Below the pieces are notes generated by a model. The model was given only the letters and a program-made list of their open reading frames with translations. It did not search any database and was not told where the DNA came from. Of a stretch of 64,000 nucleotides of DNA, positions 36,114 through 46,108 are shown piece after piece. This stretch comes from Celeribacter litoreus. Lineage in GTDB: Bacteria; Pseudomonadota; Alphaproteobacteria; Rhodobacterales; Rhodobacteraceae. Made by a program: the position numbers and the translations under genes. Position 1 is the first letter of the stretch. Every line of letters begins with the position of its first letter. The DNA is taken from assembly GCF_020165855.1 (NCBI RefSeq), contig NZ_JAIUFY010000008.1, positions 327,764 to 391,763 on the forward strand, in the 5' to 3' direction.

Positions 36114-37331
36114 TTATCCGAAAAACTCGCGGCAAAGTTCGAGAGCATCGATCAGGCGGTCAACTTCGTCCGTCGTGTTATACATGGCAAAAGACGCCCG
36201 GCAGGTTGCCGTCACCCCGAGGTGCTCCATGAGCGGCATGGCACAATGGCTCCCTGCCCGCACGGCCACGCCCTTTTTGTCGAGAACGGTGGAAATATCG
36301 TGGGGGTGCGCGCCTTCCATGGTAAAGGAGAAAATCGCGCCTTTATCCGCGGTGGTCCCCTGAACCGACAGCCAGTTGAGGTTCTGAAGCCGGTCTGCCG
36401 CATAGGCCGCAAGCGTCGCCTCATGCGCCGCGATGTTCTCCATCCCGATGTCCATGAGGTAATCGAGCGCAACGCCCATCCCGATCGTTTGAACGATACC
36501 CGGCGTGCCGGCCTCGAACTTGAGCGGCGGCTTGGCGTAGGTAATGGCGTCGCGGGTCACAGTGTCGATCATGTCACCACCACCGAGGAACGGACGCATC
36601 TCGGCCTGACGTTCCGAACGGATGTAGATCGCGCCGGAGCCGGACGGACCGTAGAGCTTGTGCCCCGTGATCGGATAGAAGTCGCACCCGATGTCCTGAA
36701 CATCCACCGGACCATGCACCGCACCCTGAGACCCGTCCACAAGCGACGCAATCCCGCGTTCGCGCGCGGCAGCACAGATCGCCTTTACATCGACACGGGT
36801 GCCAGTGACGTTCGACATCTGCGTGATCGCTACGAGTTTGGTTTTCGGCCCCATCGCGTCAATCACCGCCTGCGGATCGAGCGATCCGTCAGCGCCACAC
36901 TCGACCCACTTGAGCACGACACCCTGACGTTCGCGCAGGAAGTGCCACGGCACAATATTGGCGTGGTGTTCGAGCACAGAGAGAACGATCTCGTCACCTG
37001 CCGAGAGATGCTCCGCAGCCCAGGCATAGGACACGAGGTTGATCGCCTCCGTGGTGCCGGAGGTGAAAATGATCTCGTCCTCATGGCCTGCATTCAGGAA
37101 CCGCGCGACCTTGGCCCGCACGCTCTCATACTTGTCGGTCGCAAGGTTAGAAAGGTAGTGCAACCCTCTATGCACGTTAGCATATTCCTGAGAATAGGCC
37201 TGCGTGATTGCATCGATCACCACCTGCGGCTTTTGCGCCGAGGCACCGTTATCGAGATAGGTGAGCGGGTTTCCGTTGATCTCGCGCGACAGGATCGGGA
37301 AATCGGATCGGATTTTTTGAACGTCGAACAT
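36114..37331 (-). CDS. sufS: SufS-type cysteine desulfurase
   Basis: 405 aa PLP enzyme. It takes sulfur from cysteine for Fe-S cluster assembly. The PLP lysine is in ITGHKLYGPSG and the catalytic cysteine in VRAGSHCAMP, the group II (SufS/CsdA) pattern. The N-terminus (IRSDFPIL) and C-terminal TDEVDRLIDAL are typical. GAAGG precedes the ATG. Last gene of the suf operon, directly after the YIP1-like gene. Confidence 0.95.
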   Translation of the reverse strand: MFDVQKIRSDFPILSREINGNPLTYLDNGASAQKPQVVIDAITQAYSQEYANVHRGLHYLSNLATDKYESVRAKVARFLNAGHEDEIIFTSGTTEAINLVSYAWAAEHLSAGDEIVLSVLEHHANIVPWHFLRERQGVVLKWVECGADGSLDPQAVIDAMGPKTKLVAITQMSNVTGTRVDVKAICAAARERGIASLVDGSQGAVHGPVDVQDIGCDFYPITGHKLYGPSGSGAIYIRSERQAEMRPFLGGGDMIDTVTRDAITYAKPPLKFEAGTPGIVQTIGMGVALDYLMDIGMENIAAHEATLAAYAADRLQNLNWLSVQGTTADKGAIFSFTMEGAHPHDISTVLDKKGVAVRAGSHCAMPLMEHLGVTATCRASFAMYNTTDEVDRLIDALELCREFFG

Positions 37332-37332
37332 G

Positions 37333-37815
37333 TCAGCCTTCTTTTCGGGCCACTTCCGAGAGGTTCACCCCCCAGAAAAACATCAATGCAAAGAGCGCCA
37401 GAACGCCCACGAGAGAGGTCGCCGCACCCGGGCCGACAAAGCCCGCCGTGAGCCCCCAAAGAAGCCACAGAGGTGCCGCACACAAGAGTCCCCAAAAGAG
37501 CGCCATGCGCGCCTCATACCCGCTCGTCGGACGGCCTATGGCCCGCAGGACCAAGCCCGCGACACCGGCGAGGACATAAAAGATCAGCGGCATGATGAAG
37601 AGCCACCCGAGCAAGGTCGCCCCCATCAGCATCTGAACCTCCTGCCCCGTCTCGAACGCGACCCGCGACAGACGCGGCCATTGTGCCACGAAAATCAGGC
37701 CACAGGCGAGCATGAGGGTCACAAGAGCGCTGCTCTCGTTCTCTGCCCCGAGGCGCCGTCTGAGCACCGCGCGCGGTGCGCGGTAGCTCTGGGCCATATC
37801 CAGCACGACACCCAT
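37333..37815 (-). CDS. YIP1-like membrane protein
   Basis: 160 aa from the ATG that overlaps the sufD stop (TGATG), chosen over a start at 37839 inside sufD. Four to five hydrophobic segments (LMLACGLIFVAQW; LLGWLFIMPLIFYVLAGVAG; LLCAAPLWLLWGL; LVGVLALFALMFF). The layout fits the YIP1/DUF1282 fold. Function in Fe-S assembly is unknown; the overlap shows tight coupling with sufD. Confidence 0.75.
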   Translation of the reverse strand: MGVVLDMAQSYRAPRAVLRRRLGAENESSALVTLMLACGLIFVAQWPRLSRVAFETGQEVQMLMGATLLGWLFIMPLIFYVLAGVAGLVLRAIGRPTSGYEARMALFWGLLCAAPLWLLWGLTAGFVGPGAATSLVGVLALFALMFFWGVNLSEVARKEG

Positions 37816-39109
37816 CAGCTGCGGCGGCGCTGGAGCCACCCTTCGAAACGGTGAAGCACATCTTCAACAATCTCGGGGCTTTCGATTTCCTCGATCGCTT
37901 CCGCGAGGAACGCGATCACGAGCAGATCAGTCGCTTCCGGCGTCGTGACACCGCGAGACCGCAGGTAGAAGAGCGCCTCTTCGTCGATCGCGCCTACGGT
38001 GGAGCCGTGGGAACAGGCCACGTCGTCGGCGTAGATTTCAAGCTCCGGCTTCGCGAGGAACTGGCTGTCGTCATCGAGCAGCAGACCCTGAGAAATTTGG
38101 TAGCCGTCCGTTTTCTGAGCGCCCTCTTTCACGAGGATTTTACCCTGAAACACGCCTTTTGCACCGTTGCGCAGCACCTTTTTGAAAACCTGACGGCTTT
38201 CGCAGCGCTCTGCATCGTGGGTGATGAACACGGTGTCATCGTGGTGAAAATCACCGTCGCCCATGGCGGCGCCCGCAATATGCGCAACGCTGTCGTCACC
38301 GATGATGTCGATAAAGGCCTCGTTGCGGGTCAGAACGCCGTTGGCGGTCATGGTGAAGCTTTTAAAGGTCGCCTCGGAGCCAACAGTCGCAAAAAGATGC
38401 GTCACAGCGCGGCGCTCGTGGTCGCGACCTTGGGCGCGCACATGGTGAAACGCAGCACCGTCGGCGACGTCCACTTCCATCACTTTGTTGAAGCGTGCAG
38501 CCGCCGGACCGTTTTCGAGAACGGTCACTTCAGCCCCCTCTTCCACGCGGATCACGTGGTGGAGAATAGCCTCGGAGCTGTCGTCCTGGTGGAGATAGAT
38601 GAGCGAGACAGGGCGCGACACTTTGCCGGTCGCACGCAGCACAATGCCGTCGGTGGCAAATGCGGTGTTGAACGTCGCCATCGGACGTTCCACCGGCACC
38701 TGCGCCTTTTTCTCCTGCACGCCATAGGCATCGCGGACCCAATGGATATCGGTCGCGAGCGCGTCAGACAGGCGCATGATCTCGAGATTTTCGCCAGACA
38801 GGTCGTCAGATGCATCCGCATCAAACACACCATCGACAAACACAACTTTCAGGCGATCAATGCTGGAGAACAGCGGAGCTTCGTCCGCAGAGAACGTCGC
38901 CGCCTTCGGCACCTCTGCGGAGATCAGAGTGTCCGGACGGGTCCAGCGCCAGTATTCATCGCGTGCCGCCGGCAGACCCATGGTCAAAAGACGGCTCAAC
39001 GCGTCCTCGCGAAGCGACTTTGCCCAGCTCGCGCCGTCCGGCATCTGCACGTCGAGGACACGCGCTTGCGTCGCATCCAGCTTGCGTTGTTTCAGTTCAG
39101 ACCGTTTCA

Positions 39110-39110
<1 letters not shown>
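37815..39110 (-). CDS. sufD: Fe-S cluster assembly protein SufD
   Basis: 431 aa beta-helical scaffold that forms the SufBC2D complex for cluster assembly and iron entry. C-terminal family features: DVACSHGSTVGAIDEEALFYLRSRGV. Overlaps sufC at its start (TGATG) and the YIP1-like gene at its end, indicating translational coupling of all three. Confidence 0.94.
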
Positions 39111-39871
<761 letters not shown>

Positions 39872-40003
39872 ATTATTGTCCTTTCACGGAAGAGATCCCG
39901 CGCGGGATCCGTGTCCCGGCAGGCGCATGTGCGATTTGATTGTAGGTGAAGGAGACGGTCGTTTGTGCCGTCCCTATGGGTGACGTCGCGGTGACAGCCT
40001 GTG

Positions 40004-40273
40004 TCAGTTGCCCGCGATAAGAAGATAGAGCGCAAGCCCCGCGCCGAGCACGAAGACTTTCAGAAGCGCCGACATAAGGCCGCGACGCAATAGCGTCCCA
40101 AGCCCCGGCTTTTCGAGATCCGACTGGTCCACCTTGCGCGCAGCTTTTGCGCGGCGCGCGTCGTCCTCGGCAGCTCCGGTGTAGGTTGTCCCGTTGGTGT
40201 TTGCCCCGCCGCGTTCGATCCGCTTGATCCGGTCGGCAAACCCCGCCTGCTGAGACGCTTTCATAGATCCCAT
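40004..40273 (-). CDS. Small protein with C-terminal membrane anchor
   Basis: 89 aa from the ATG at 40273 (a second ATG three codons on is equally possible). The N-terminal two thirds are charged (RIKRIERGG; DDARRAKAARKVDQ). One hydrophobic helix closes the chain (LLKVFVLGAGLALYLLIAGN). No family recognised. It lies within the suf operon before sufC. Confidence 0.55.
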   Translation of the reverse strand: MGSMKASQQAGFADRIKRIERGGANTNGTTYTGAAEDDARRAKAARKVDQSDLEKPGLGTLLRRGLMSALLKVFVLGAGLALYLLIAGN

Positions 40274-40390
40274 ATTTCTCGCCACCTGACTCGTCGTTGT
40301 TGGACGCCGAAACATGCAGGCGCAATGGGGAGAGATCATGGCGGATGGCAGGCATTCTTGCGAACCCGCCATCGAAATACGTCTCAAAAC

Positions 40391-40942
40391 TCAGATGTGA
40401 TAGGTGTGCCCGCGGAAATACAGCGTGCCGGGTTCCGTTGTCTCCAGAACGTGCTCCACCCATTGTTCCGAGAAGAGCCGCGCGAAGGTGCTTGGCATTT
40501 CGTGCACGACATTGTGCATCGTGACGATCGCAATCAATATGCCCGCCACCTGCGCGCCCATACGTTTTACCGCCGACAGCGACACTGCCTCGCGCAGGAT
40601 GAACGCCACAACAATGGCAAAGAGAATATCGAGCGCCAAATCCATGTCCGTCGAGAGCTGCTCCGCCGTTCCCGCGATCTGGAAACGCAGAAAACGCGCG
40701 ATAAACGCTGCCAGTGCGCCCATGGCGAAGGCGAGAATATAGGACGCCACCTGCGTCAACCGGAGACGCGGCTCGATCGACGAACCGCTGATCCCGTCCT
40801 CGCGATTGCGCTCCATAATCTCCTGGATTCTCTGGTTGCGCGCATAGTTCTTTGTGTGTGCGGGCCCCTTCTTGGCGGGCCCTTTGGTCTGTGCCTGCGA
40901 ACTGCGATGGAGCCGTTCGTAGAATTCCTGCTTCTGATCCAT
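40391..40942 (-). CDS. Membrane protein of unknown function in the suf operon
   Basis: 183 aa from the ATG at 40942, with AGGGGG five bases upstream. The N-terminal 55 residues are polar and basic. Three hydrophobic helices follow (VASYILAFAMGALAAFIARF; ALDILFAIVVAFILREAV; QVAGILIAIVTMHNVVH). No recognised domain. Its position in an iron-sulfur operon is the only clue to function. Confidence 0.65.
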   Translation of the reverse strand: MDQKQEFYERLHRSSQAQTKGPAKKGPAHTKNYARNQRIQEIMERNREDGISGSSIEPRLRLTQVASYILAFAMGALAAFIARFLRFQIAGTAEQLSTDMDLALDILFAIVVAFILREAVSLSAVKRMGAQVAGILIAIVTMHNVVHEMPSTFARLFSEQWVEHVLETTEPGTLYFRGHTYHI

Positions 40943-41094
40943 CATTGCCCCCTGAATGGATGCTCGAATGCTCACAGACTAACGACGAAGCTTTGCGAAA
41001 ATCAAGCACCCTCACCCGCGCCCCTTTCGGGGAACGGTTCCAAGACCTTGGAAGGGTCAGCTGGATATGAGGACGGGTGGAACTCATGGAAACA

Positions 41095-41307
41095 TTAGCC
41101 GCCGTAGGTCACGAGTTTGATCAGAGCGGACAGAACCCACGCTGCAACCGACCCGAGAAAGGCGGTTGCCGCGATCGAGTTCATGAAGAGCCCCTCGCGT
41201 TTTCCGCTTTTTGCCCGAACGAGGAGGCCGATGAACAGACCAGCAAAGACACCCAGCGCAACGCCGGTCGTCTGACCAAGGAAGACAGGGAAGAGTTCAA
41301 AGGGCAT
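41095..41307 (-). CDS. Small two-helix membrane protein
   Basis: 70 aa, two hydrophobic segments (TTGVALGVFAGLFIGLLV and IAATAFLGSVAAWVLSALI) joined by a basic loop (RAKSGKREG). No family recognised. Co-directional within the suf operon between the 298-aa and 183-aa genes. Confidence 0.6.
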   Translation of the reverse strand: MPFELFPVFLGQTTGVALGVFAGLFIGLLVRAKSGKREGLFMNSIAATAFLGSVAAWVLSALIKLVTYGG

Positions 41308-41337
41308 TGTTGTATCCTTGTGCTGTCAGGGCACGGC

Positions 41338-42234
41338 TCATGAGCGGGCCTTGTTTTTGAGGTTGCGGGCAACATCGTAAATTCGGGCGCCGACACGGTC
41401 CGCGAAGACCTTGATCTCGTCATCAGACATTTCGGCGAAGCTCGGACCCATGTTCCGAAAAAACGCGAAAGAGTTGACGGCGACACGTTTGCTCACAGCC
41501 TCGATAAATTCGCTGAGCGGGTGCACCGGGTGGCATACTTGGTTCTCGTCGCCGAGTTCGGCGAATATCGCACGGTCAAACCGGTCAGGGTCCGGGCTAA
41601 ACATCTTGCGGTTGAACCATTCCGGCATCTGTTCGGCAAGACCACCGACAGTGAAATCAGTGTGTGACGCGAGATGCGAGAAACAGAAGGTTTCATCGTT
41701 TGTAAAACGATTGAAACCTACAGCGGTGTTCTTTGAATAGGCGCGGCGCGCCTCCAAAAGATAATCAATCGCCTTTCCCGAGAAACGCGTCAGAGCAAAG
41801 GTCGCTTTGTAGGGTGTCATTCCCGCCGGAAGGCCTTTGACAAACCGGTTCTCATCGAGTGACTGCTTCCGGAAATCAACGCCAAGCCCGTCTTCGGGGC
41901 GTTGCGCGGCTTCCGCAAAGAACGCCGCGACATCGCCGTTGATCAGGACGTCCGGCTCAATGAGCCAATACCGGTCATACTCCGGAAAGGCCAACCGCGC
42001 TGCGTAAAGCGCGTAGTCACCACATCGCCATCCGTAGTCACCAACGGGCCGCAGTTTATTCGAGCGCACCCACCGGTCGTTGAAATTCGCCACGCGCACC
42101 GGCGGTTGGACGTCCTCCGGACGATTGTGAAACGCCACAACGATGTCATCACCAAACACAGGAGCGAGGGCCGCCACGAGACGGTCCTCTTCAACTCCCC
42201 ATTTATGGGTGCGTATGGCGATACAATCGGTCAC
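41338..42234 (-). CDS. Unknown protein, possibly glycosyltransferase-like
   Basis: 298 aa, soluble, no signal peptide. The layout recalls GT-A type transferases: an N-terminal Rossmann-like stretch (DIVVAFHNRPEDV), GDYALYAARLAFPEYDRYWLIEPDVLINGDV with a possible DxD-like site, then a helical C-terminus. The evidence is weak and the gene is best treated as unknown. It sits in the suf operon between the YbjQ-like gene and a 70-aa membrane protein. Confidence 0.6.
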   Translation of the reverse strand: MTDCIAIRTHKWGVEEDRLVAALAPVFGDDIVVAFHNRPEDVQPPVRVANFNDRWVRSNKLRPVGDYGWRCGDYALYAARLAFPEYDRYWLIEPDVLINGDVAAFFAEAAQRPEDGLGVDFRKQSLDENRFVKGLPAGMTPYKATFALTRFSGKAIDYLLEARRAYSKNTAVGFNRFTNDETFCFSHLASHTDFTVGGLAEQMPEWFNRKMFSPDPDRFDRAIFAELGDENQVCHPVHPLSEFIEAVSKRVAVNSFAFFRNMGPSFAEMSDDEIKVFADRVGARIYDVARNLKNKARS

Positions 42235-42243
42235 GACGGCTCC

Positions 42244-42555
42244 TTATGCCAACGACACCGCTGTGCCGGACGCGGCCACCATGAGCATCTGACCGATCAC
42301 TTCGTAATCGATATCGACGCCCACAACCGCATCAGCGCCCATAGCGGCCGCGCGTTCCCGCATTTCGCGAAGGGCAGTCTCGCGCCCCTCGCCTAGTTTT
42401 TGCTCATAGGCCCCGGAGCGCCCACCGATGATGTCGGTGACCTGCGCAAAGATATCGCGCACGATGTTCGCCCCCATAATCGCTTCGCCTGTGACGATGC
42501 CGTGGTAGGTCTTAATCGTGTGTCCTTCGATGGACGGTGTCGTCGTCGTGATCAT
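42244..42555 (-). CDS. YbjQ/UPF0145-like protein
   Basis: 103 aa from the ATG at 42555 with GGAGGAGC upstream. Family phrases: [44 protein letters not shown]. Pentameric YbjQ-like proteins have been annotated as heavy-metal-binding, with little experimental proof. Located just after sufB. Confidence 0.82.
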   Translation of the reverse strand: MITTTTPSIEGHTIKTYHGIVTGEAIMGANIVRDIFAQVTDIIGGRSGAYEQKLGEGRETALREMRERAAAMGADAVVGVDIDYEVIGQMLMVAASGTAVSLA

Positions 42556-42593
42556 CTTTGCTCCTCCGGATTGCGCCCACGGCCCCGTGGACA

Positions 42594-44135
42594 TTAGCCC
42601 ACGGACCCCTCAAGCGAGATCGCCACAAGTTGCTGCGCTTCCATGGCGAATTCCATCGGCAGCGCCTGAAGCACTTCCTTGGCAAAGCCGTTGACGATCA
42701 GCGCCACGGCCTCTTCTTCGTCCATGCCCCGCTGGCGGCAGTAGAACATTTGCTCATCGTCCACCTTGGACGTGGTGGCCTCGTGCTCAACACGCGAAGA
42801 GTTATTGCGCACTTCGATATACGGAACGGTGTGCGCCCCGCATTTGTCGCCGATAAGCAGAGAGTCACACTGCGTGTAGTTGCGCGAGTTCTTCGCCTTC
42901 GGGTGCATCGACACCTGACCGCGATAGGTGTTCTGCGCCACACCTGCAGAGATGCCTTTGGAGACGATGCGCGAGCGCGTGTCTTTGCCGAGGTGGATCA
43001 TCTTCGTGCCGGTGTCGGCCTGCTGATGGTTGTTGGTGATGGCGATGGAGTAGAACTCACCCTGGCTCTCGTTGCCGCGCAGAATGCAGGACGGGTATTT
43101 CCACGTCACGGACGATCCGGTCTCCACCTGCGTCCACATCACTTTGGAGCGGTCGCCGCGGCAATCCGCGCGCTTGGTCACAAAGTTGTAGATGCCGCCT
43201 TTGCCTTCTTCGTCACCGGGGAACCAGTTCTGAACGGTGGAGTATTTCACCTCGGCGTCTTCCTCGATGATGATCTCGACCACAGCGGCGTGAAGCTGGG
43301 CAGTGTCACGTTGCGGCGCGGTACAGCCCTCGAGGTAGGAAACATAAGAGCCCTTGTCCGCGATGATCAGCGTGCGCTCGAACTGACCGGTGTTTTCCGC
43401 GTTGATGCGGAAGTAGGTGGACAGTTCCATCGGGCAACGTGTGTTTGGCGGGATGTAGACAAACGACCCGTCAGAGAACACGGCGGAGTTCAGCGTCGCA
43501 TAGTAGTTGTCCGAGATCGGCACCACAGAAGCGAGGTATTTCTTCACGAGTTCCGGATGCTCTTTGATCGCTTCCGAGATGGAACAGAAGATCACACCGG
43601 CTTTCTCAAGCTCTTTCTTGAAGGTCGTGCCAACGGAGACGGAGTCGAACACCGCATCCACAGCAACCTTGCGCTCGGAGTTGTTGCCATCGGCAGCCAT
43701 TTCTTCCGCACCTTCGACACCGGCGAGGATCATCTGTTCTTTCAGAGAGATGCCGAGTTTTTCGTAGGTGGCGAGCAGCTTGGGATCGACCTCATCGAGA
43801 GACTTCGGCTTTTTCTCCATGCTCTTCGGGCGGGCGTAGTAATACTGATCCTGAAAATCGATTTCCGGATAGTCGATCATAGCCCAATCCGGCTCTTCGA
43901 GGGTGAGCCAGCGACGGTAGGCCTCAAGACGCCATTCGGTCATCCATTCTGGCTCTTCGTTCTTGGCCGAAATGAGACGCACGATGTCCTCGGAGAGACC
44001 TTTCGGCGCATACTCCATCTCGATCTCTGTGTCCCAGCCGTATTTATACTTCCCGGCCAGTGCCTGAACGGCGGCGACGGTTTCTTCCTCGACGCCTTCT
44101 TTGACCTGGTCCTTCAGTTGTACGTCATCCACCAT
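42594..44135 (-). CDS. sufB: Fe-S cluster assembly protein SufB
   Basis: 513 aa. Core scaffold of the SufBCD complex, where the cluster is built. Motifs: [32 protein letters not shown], the conserved [17 protein letters not shown] and [25 protein letters not shown]. The ATG at 44135 has GGAG upstream; a longer reading to 44168 is less likely. It follows the desulfurase gene and precedes the YbjQ-like gene. Confidence 0.96.
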   Translation of the reverse strand: MVDDVQLKDQVKEGVEEETVAAVQALAGKYKYGWDTEIEMEYAPKGLSEDIVRLISAKNEEPEWMTEWRLEAYRRWLTLEEPDWAMIDYPEIDFQDQYYYARPKSMEKKPKSLDEVDPKLLATYEKLGISLKEQMILAGVEGAEEMAADGNNSERKVAVDAVFDSVSVGTTFKKELEKAGVIFCSISEAIKEHPELVKKYLASVVPISDNYYATLNSAVFSDGSFVYIPPNTRCPMELSTYFRINAENTGQFERTLIIADKGSYVSYLEGCTAPQRDTAQLHAAVVEIIIEEDAEVKYSTVQNWFPGDEEGKGGIYNFVTKRADCRGDRSKVMWTQVETGSSVTWKYPSCILRGNESQGEFYSIAITNNHQQADTGTKMIHLGKDTRSRIVSKGISAGVAQNTYRGQVSMHPKAKNSRNYTQCDSLLIGDKCGAHTVPYIEVRNNSSRVEHEATTSKVDDEQMFYCRQRGMDEEEAVALIVNGFAKEVLQALPMEFAMEAQQLVAISLEGSVG

Positions 44136-44216
44136 GGGATCACTCCTTACCGTGCTATGCGGGGCCATTCGTGGCCCTCTAATGTTTCTTTCTCGCGCGC
44201 CAACCGGCGCAATTCT

Positions 44217-45266
44217 CTATGCCGCGCGCTTTTTCCAGCGCGCATACGCGGAAAGCCATGCTTTGGCAAACCGCTCCAACTCTTCTTTCGTCACATCCGG
44301 CCCGATGGAGACACGCAATGCGCTCGTTGCAGCATCCGCATCAAATCCCATCGCAGTGAGAACCGAAGAGGCCTTCACCTTGCCAGACGAACAGGCCGAG
44401 CCCGCAGACACCGCGAACCCCGCCAAATCCATTTGCATCACCTGTGTTTCACCGCGCCAACCGGGGGTGATCAGGTTCATTGTGTTAGGCAGCCGTTTGG
44501 CGCCCTGCCCGACAAAGATGGGGTCTTCCACCCCGTCTGCCAACATTGCTTCGAGATAATCGCGCTTCTCCGCGACCTCATCCCACAGCCCGTCGGCCAA
44601 TGCCTTGCTCGCAGCTTCTGCTGCCGCGCCAAATCCGGCGATCCCGATCAGGTTCTCGGTGCCGGACCGGCGCCCCATTTCCTGCCCACCACCGCGAATG
44701 CGGGCGGTGACGTCGAGACCCTGCTTGAGCACGAGCGCGCCCACACCTTTCGGCCCGCCAATCTTGTGCGCCGAAATGAGCGCCATATCCGCGCCGAGCC
44801 AGTTAAACGCCACGGGGATCTTGCCGAAGCCTTGCGTCGCATCACAAACGGCCAAACCCTCGGGGATCTTCTGAATGATGCCTGTCTCGGAATTTGCAAG
44901 CTGAACCGTGCTTTGCGCGGGGTCTGTCACAGTAACCACCCCATCCTTCGCAACCGGCAGATCAACCTCACACCACGCGGACACCGCGTCATGCTCAACG
45001 CCTGCGCAATGCAAATTGCGATCGGTCAGAGCCAAAGCAGCGCCCTCTGTGGAGCCAGACGTAAACACAACATCCGCGCCCTGCGCGCCAAAAGCCTCAG
45101 CCACCTGCGCTCGCGCGCGTTCCATCAGCCCCTTGGCCGCACGGCCCTCACCATGGACAGACGACGGATTGCCGACCACATCCATGGCCGCAATCATCGC
45201 CTCACGCGCCGCCTGCACCAGCGGTGCAGTCGCGTTCCAGTCGAGATATGTGCGGGTCTTGGTCAT
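44217..45266 (-). CDS. NifS/IscS-like cysteine desulfurase
   Basis: 349 aa PLP enzyme, group I type. PLP lysine in LISAHKIGGPKGVG, catalytic cysteine in VSAGSACSSGKVK. N-terminus YLDWNATAP is typical. It is a second desulfurase in the same operon as sufS. The ATG at 45266 is chosen; a start seven codons earlier is possible. It may supply sulfur for the Suf system or for tRNA thiolation. Confidence 0.92.
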   Translation of the reverse strand: MTKTRTYLDWNATAPLVQAAREAMIAAMDVVGNPSSVHGEGRAAKGLMERARAQVAEAFGAQGADVVFTSGSTEGAALALTDRNLHCAGVEHDAVSAWCEVDLPVAKDGVVTVTDPAQSTVQLANSETGIIQKIPEGLAVCDATQGFGKIPVAFNWLGADMALISAHKIGGPKGVGALVLKQGLDVTARIRGGGQEMGRRSGTENLIGIAGFGAAAEAASKALADGLWDEVAEKRDYLEAMLADGVEDPIFVGQGAKRLPNTMNLITPGWRGETQVMQMDLAGFAVSAGSACSSGKVKASSVLTAMGFDADAATSALRVSIGPDVTKEELERFAKAWLSAYARWKKRAA

Positions 45267-45305
45267 CAACTCTTCTTCTTGGCTCAAATACTCAAAAGGC
45301 GGGCG

Positions 45306-45767
45306 TCACTCTTCATCCACAACGGCAAAGAGGTTCGGCACCGCAGGACAGGGGCGCAACTCATTGCGCACGACGTCAGAGAGGCGGGTCTGGTGCAGGA
45401 ACACGTAGACATGCGCTGACAGACCTTCCCACAGGCGGTTGGTCATGCTTTGCGCCCGAGAGCCAGAGACACCGCCAGACGCGCCCGCACCAGTGTGCAG
45501 CGCGGAAACTGTTTCATCCACAGCCCCCAAAATGTCGGAGACACGGATTTCAGACGCCGCTTTCGCGAGTTTGTAACCGCCACCTGGCCCGCGCACGGAT
45601 TCAACCAGCTCCGCACGACGCAGTTTCACAAACAACTGCTCCAGATACGGCAGGGAGATGTCCTGACGTTTTGAAATCTCTGCCAATGACAACAGATTGC
45701 CATCCGGCAACAAGGCCAGATCGACAAGCGCCACCATGGCGTAACGTCCTTTCGTCGACAGCTTCAT
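45306..45767 (-). CDS. iscR: Rrf2-family regulator IscR (atypical, lacks the three cluster cysteines)
   Basis: 153 aa from the ATG at 45767. The winged-helix DNA-binding part matches IscR well (MKLSTKGRYAMVALVDLAL; DISLPYLEQLF; VRGPGGGYKLAK). The E. coli cluster region with three Cys is replaced by SALHTGAGASGGVSGSRAQ. The only Cys is at position 140 (RPCPAVP). Rhodobacter IscR is reported to be of this kind. It heads the suf operon and probably represses it. Confidence 0.9.
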   Translation of the reverse strand: MKLSTKGRYAMVALVDLALLPDGNLLSLAEISKRQDISLPYLEQLFVKLRRAELVESVRGPGGGYKLAKAASEIRVSDILGAVDETVSALHTGAGASGGVSGSRAQSMTNRLWEGLSAHVYVFLHQTRLSDVVRNELRPCPAVPNLFAVVDEE

Positions 45768-45937
45768 TCCCGTCCCCCTTCTCTGTGCGGGCCACAAACC
45801 ACATCCATTTCGCCTCTTCCCCGAAAAATGACGTGGTTTCAGACCCAATAAACGACTCAAAACCGATGCAATGCATTGACGCGCACGCGATAGGGCCTTA
45901 CCTCCGTATCACCCGCGTATACTTTGCTTTCGGTCAA

Positions 45938-45954
45938 TTTAGAATGCTTCTAAA
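45938..45954. promoter_or_regulatory. Candidate Irr box (iron control element)
   Basis: A perfect palindrome TTTAGAA-TGC-TTCTAAA. It matches the Irr/ICE pattern known from alphaproteobacteria (TTTAGAA-N3-TTCTAAA as I recall it). It lies 171 bases upstream of iscR and abuts the candidate IscR site. Confidence 0.65.
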
Positions 45955-45979
45955 TATCCCGAGCAATTCCGTCAAGTAT
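45954..45979 (-). promoter_or_regulatory. Candidate IscR operator overlapping the suf promoter
   Basis: On the minus strand the site reads ATACTTGAC followed by GGAATTGC and TCGGGATAT. It resembles the E. coli iscR-promoter site in its ATAnTTGAC and CTCGGGA parts. The TTGACG inside it, with a 17-base spacer to TAGAAG in the Irr palindrome, could be the suf promoter. Confidence 0.5.
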
Positions 45980-46108
45980 TGAGCGCAAGAATGACGGCAA
46001 TAAAGCGCAAGAAGAGAAAAAGCCGCCCGGACCCATCCATCTCCAGTATTTATGGAGCGCGCAAACTGGATCGGCGACCGCGAGCGACATGAGGAGAATG
46101 GGACAAAG

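Larger units (their letters stand above)
45768..46108. other. 341-bp divergent control region of iscR-suf and the hydrolase gene
   Basis: No protein gene seen. It contains the candidate Irr and IscR sites at 45938-45979, and a TTGACG hexamer on the minus strand that could be the -35 of the suf promoter. Confidence 0.6.

Noticed and set aside
42558..45419. Open frame of 953 codons opposite sufB and the NifS-like gene
   Set aside because: Antisense artefact of codon bias; both minus-strand genes have intact motifs.
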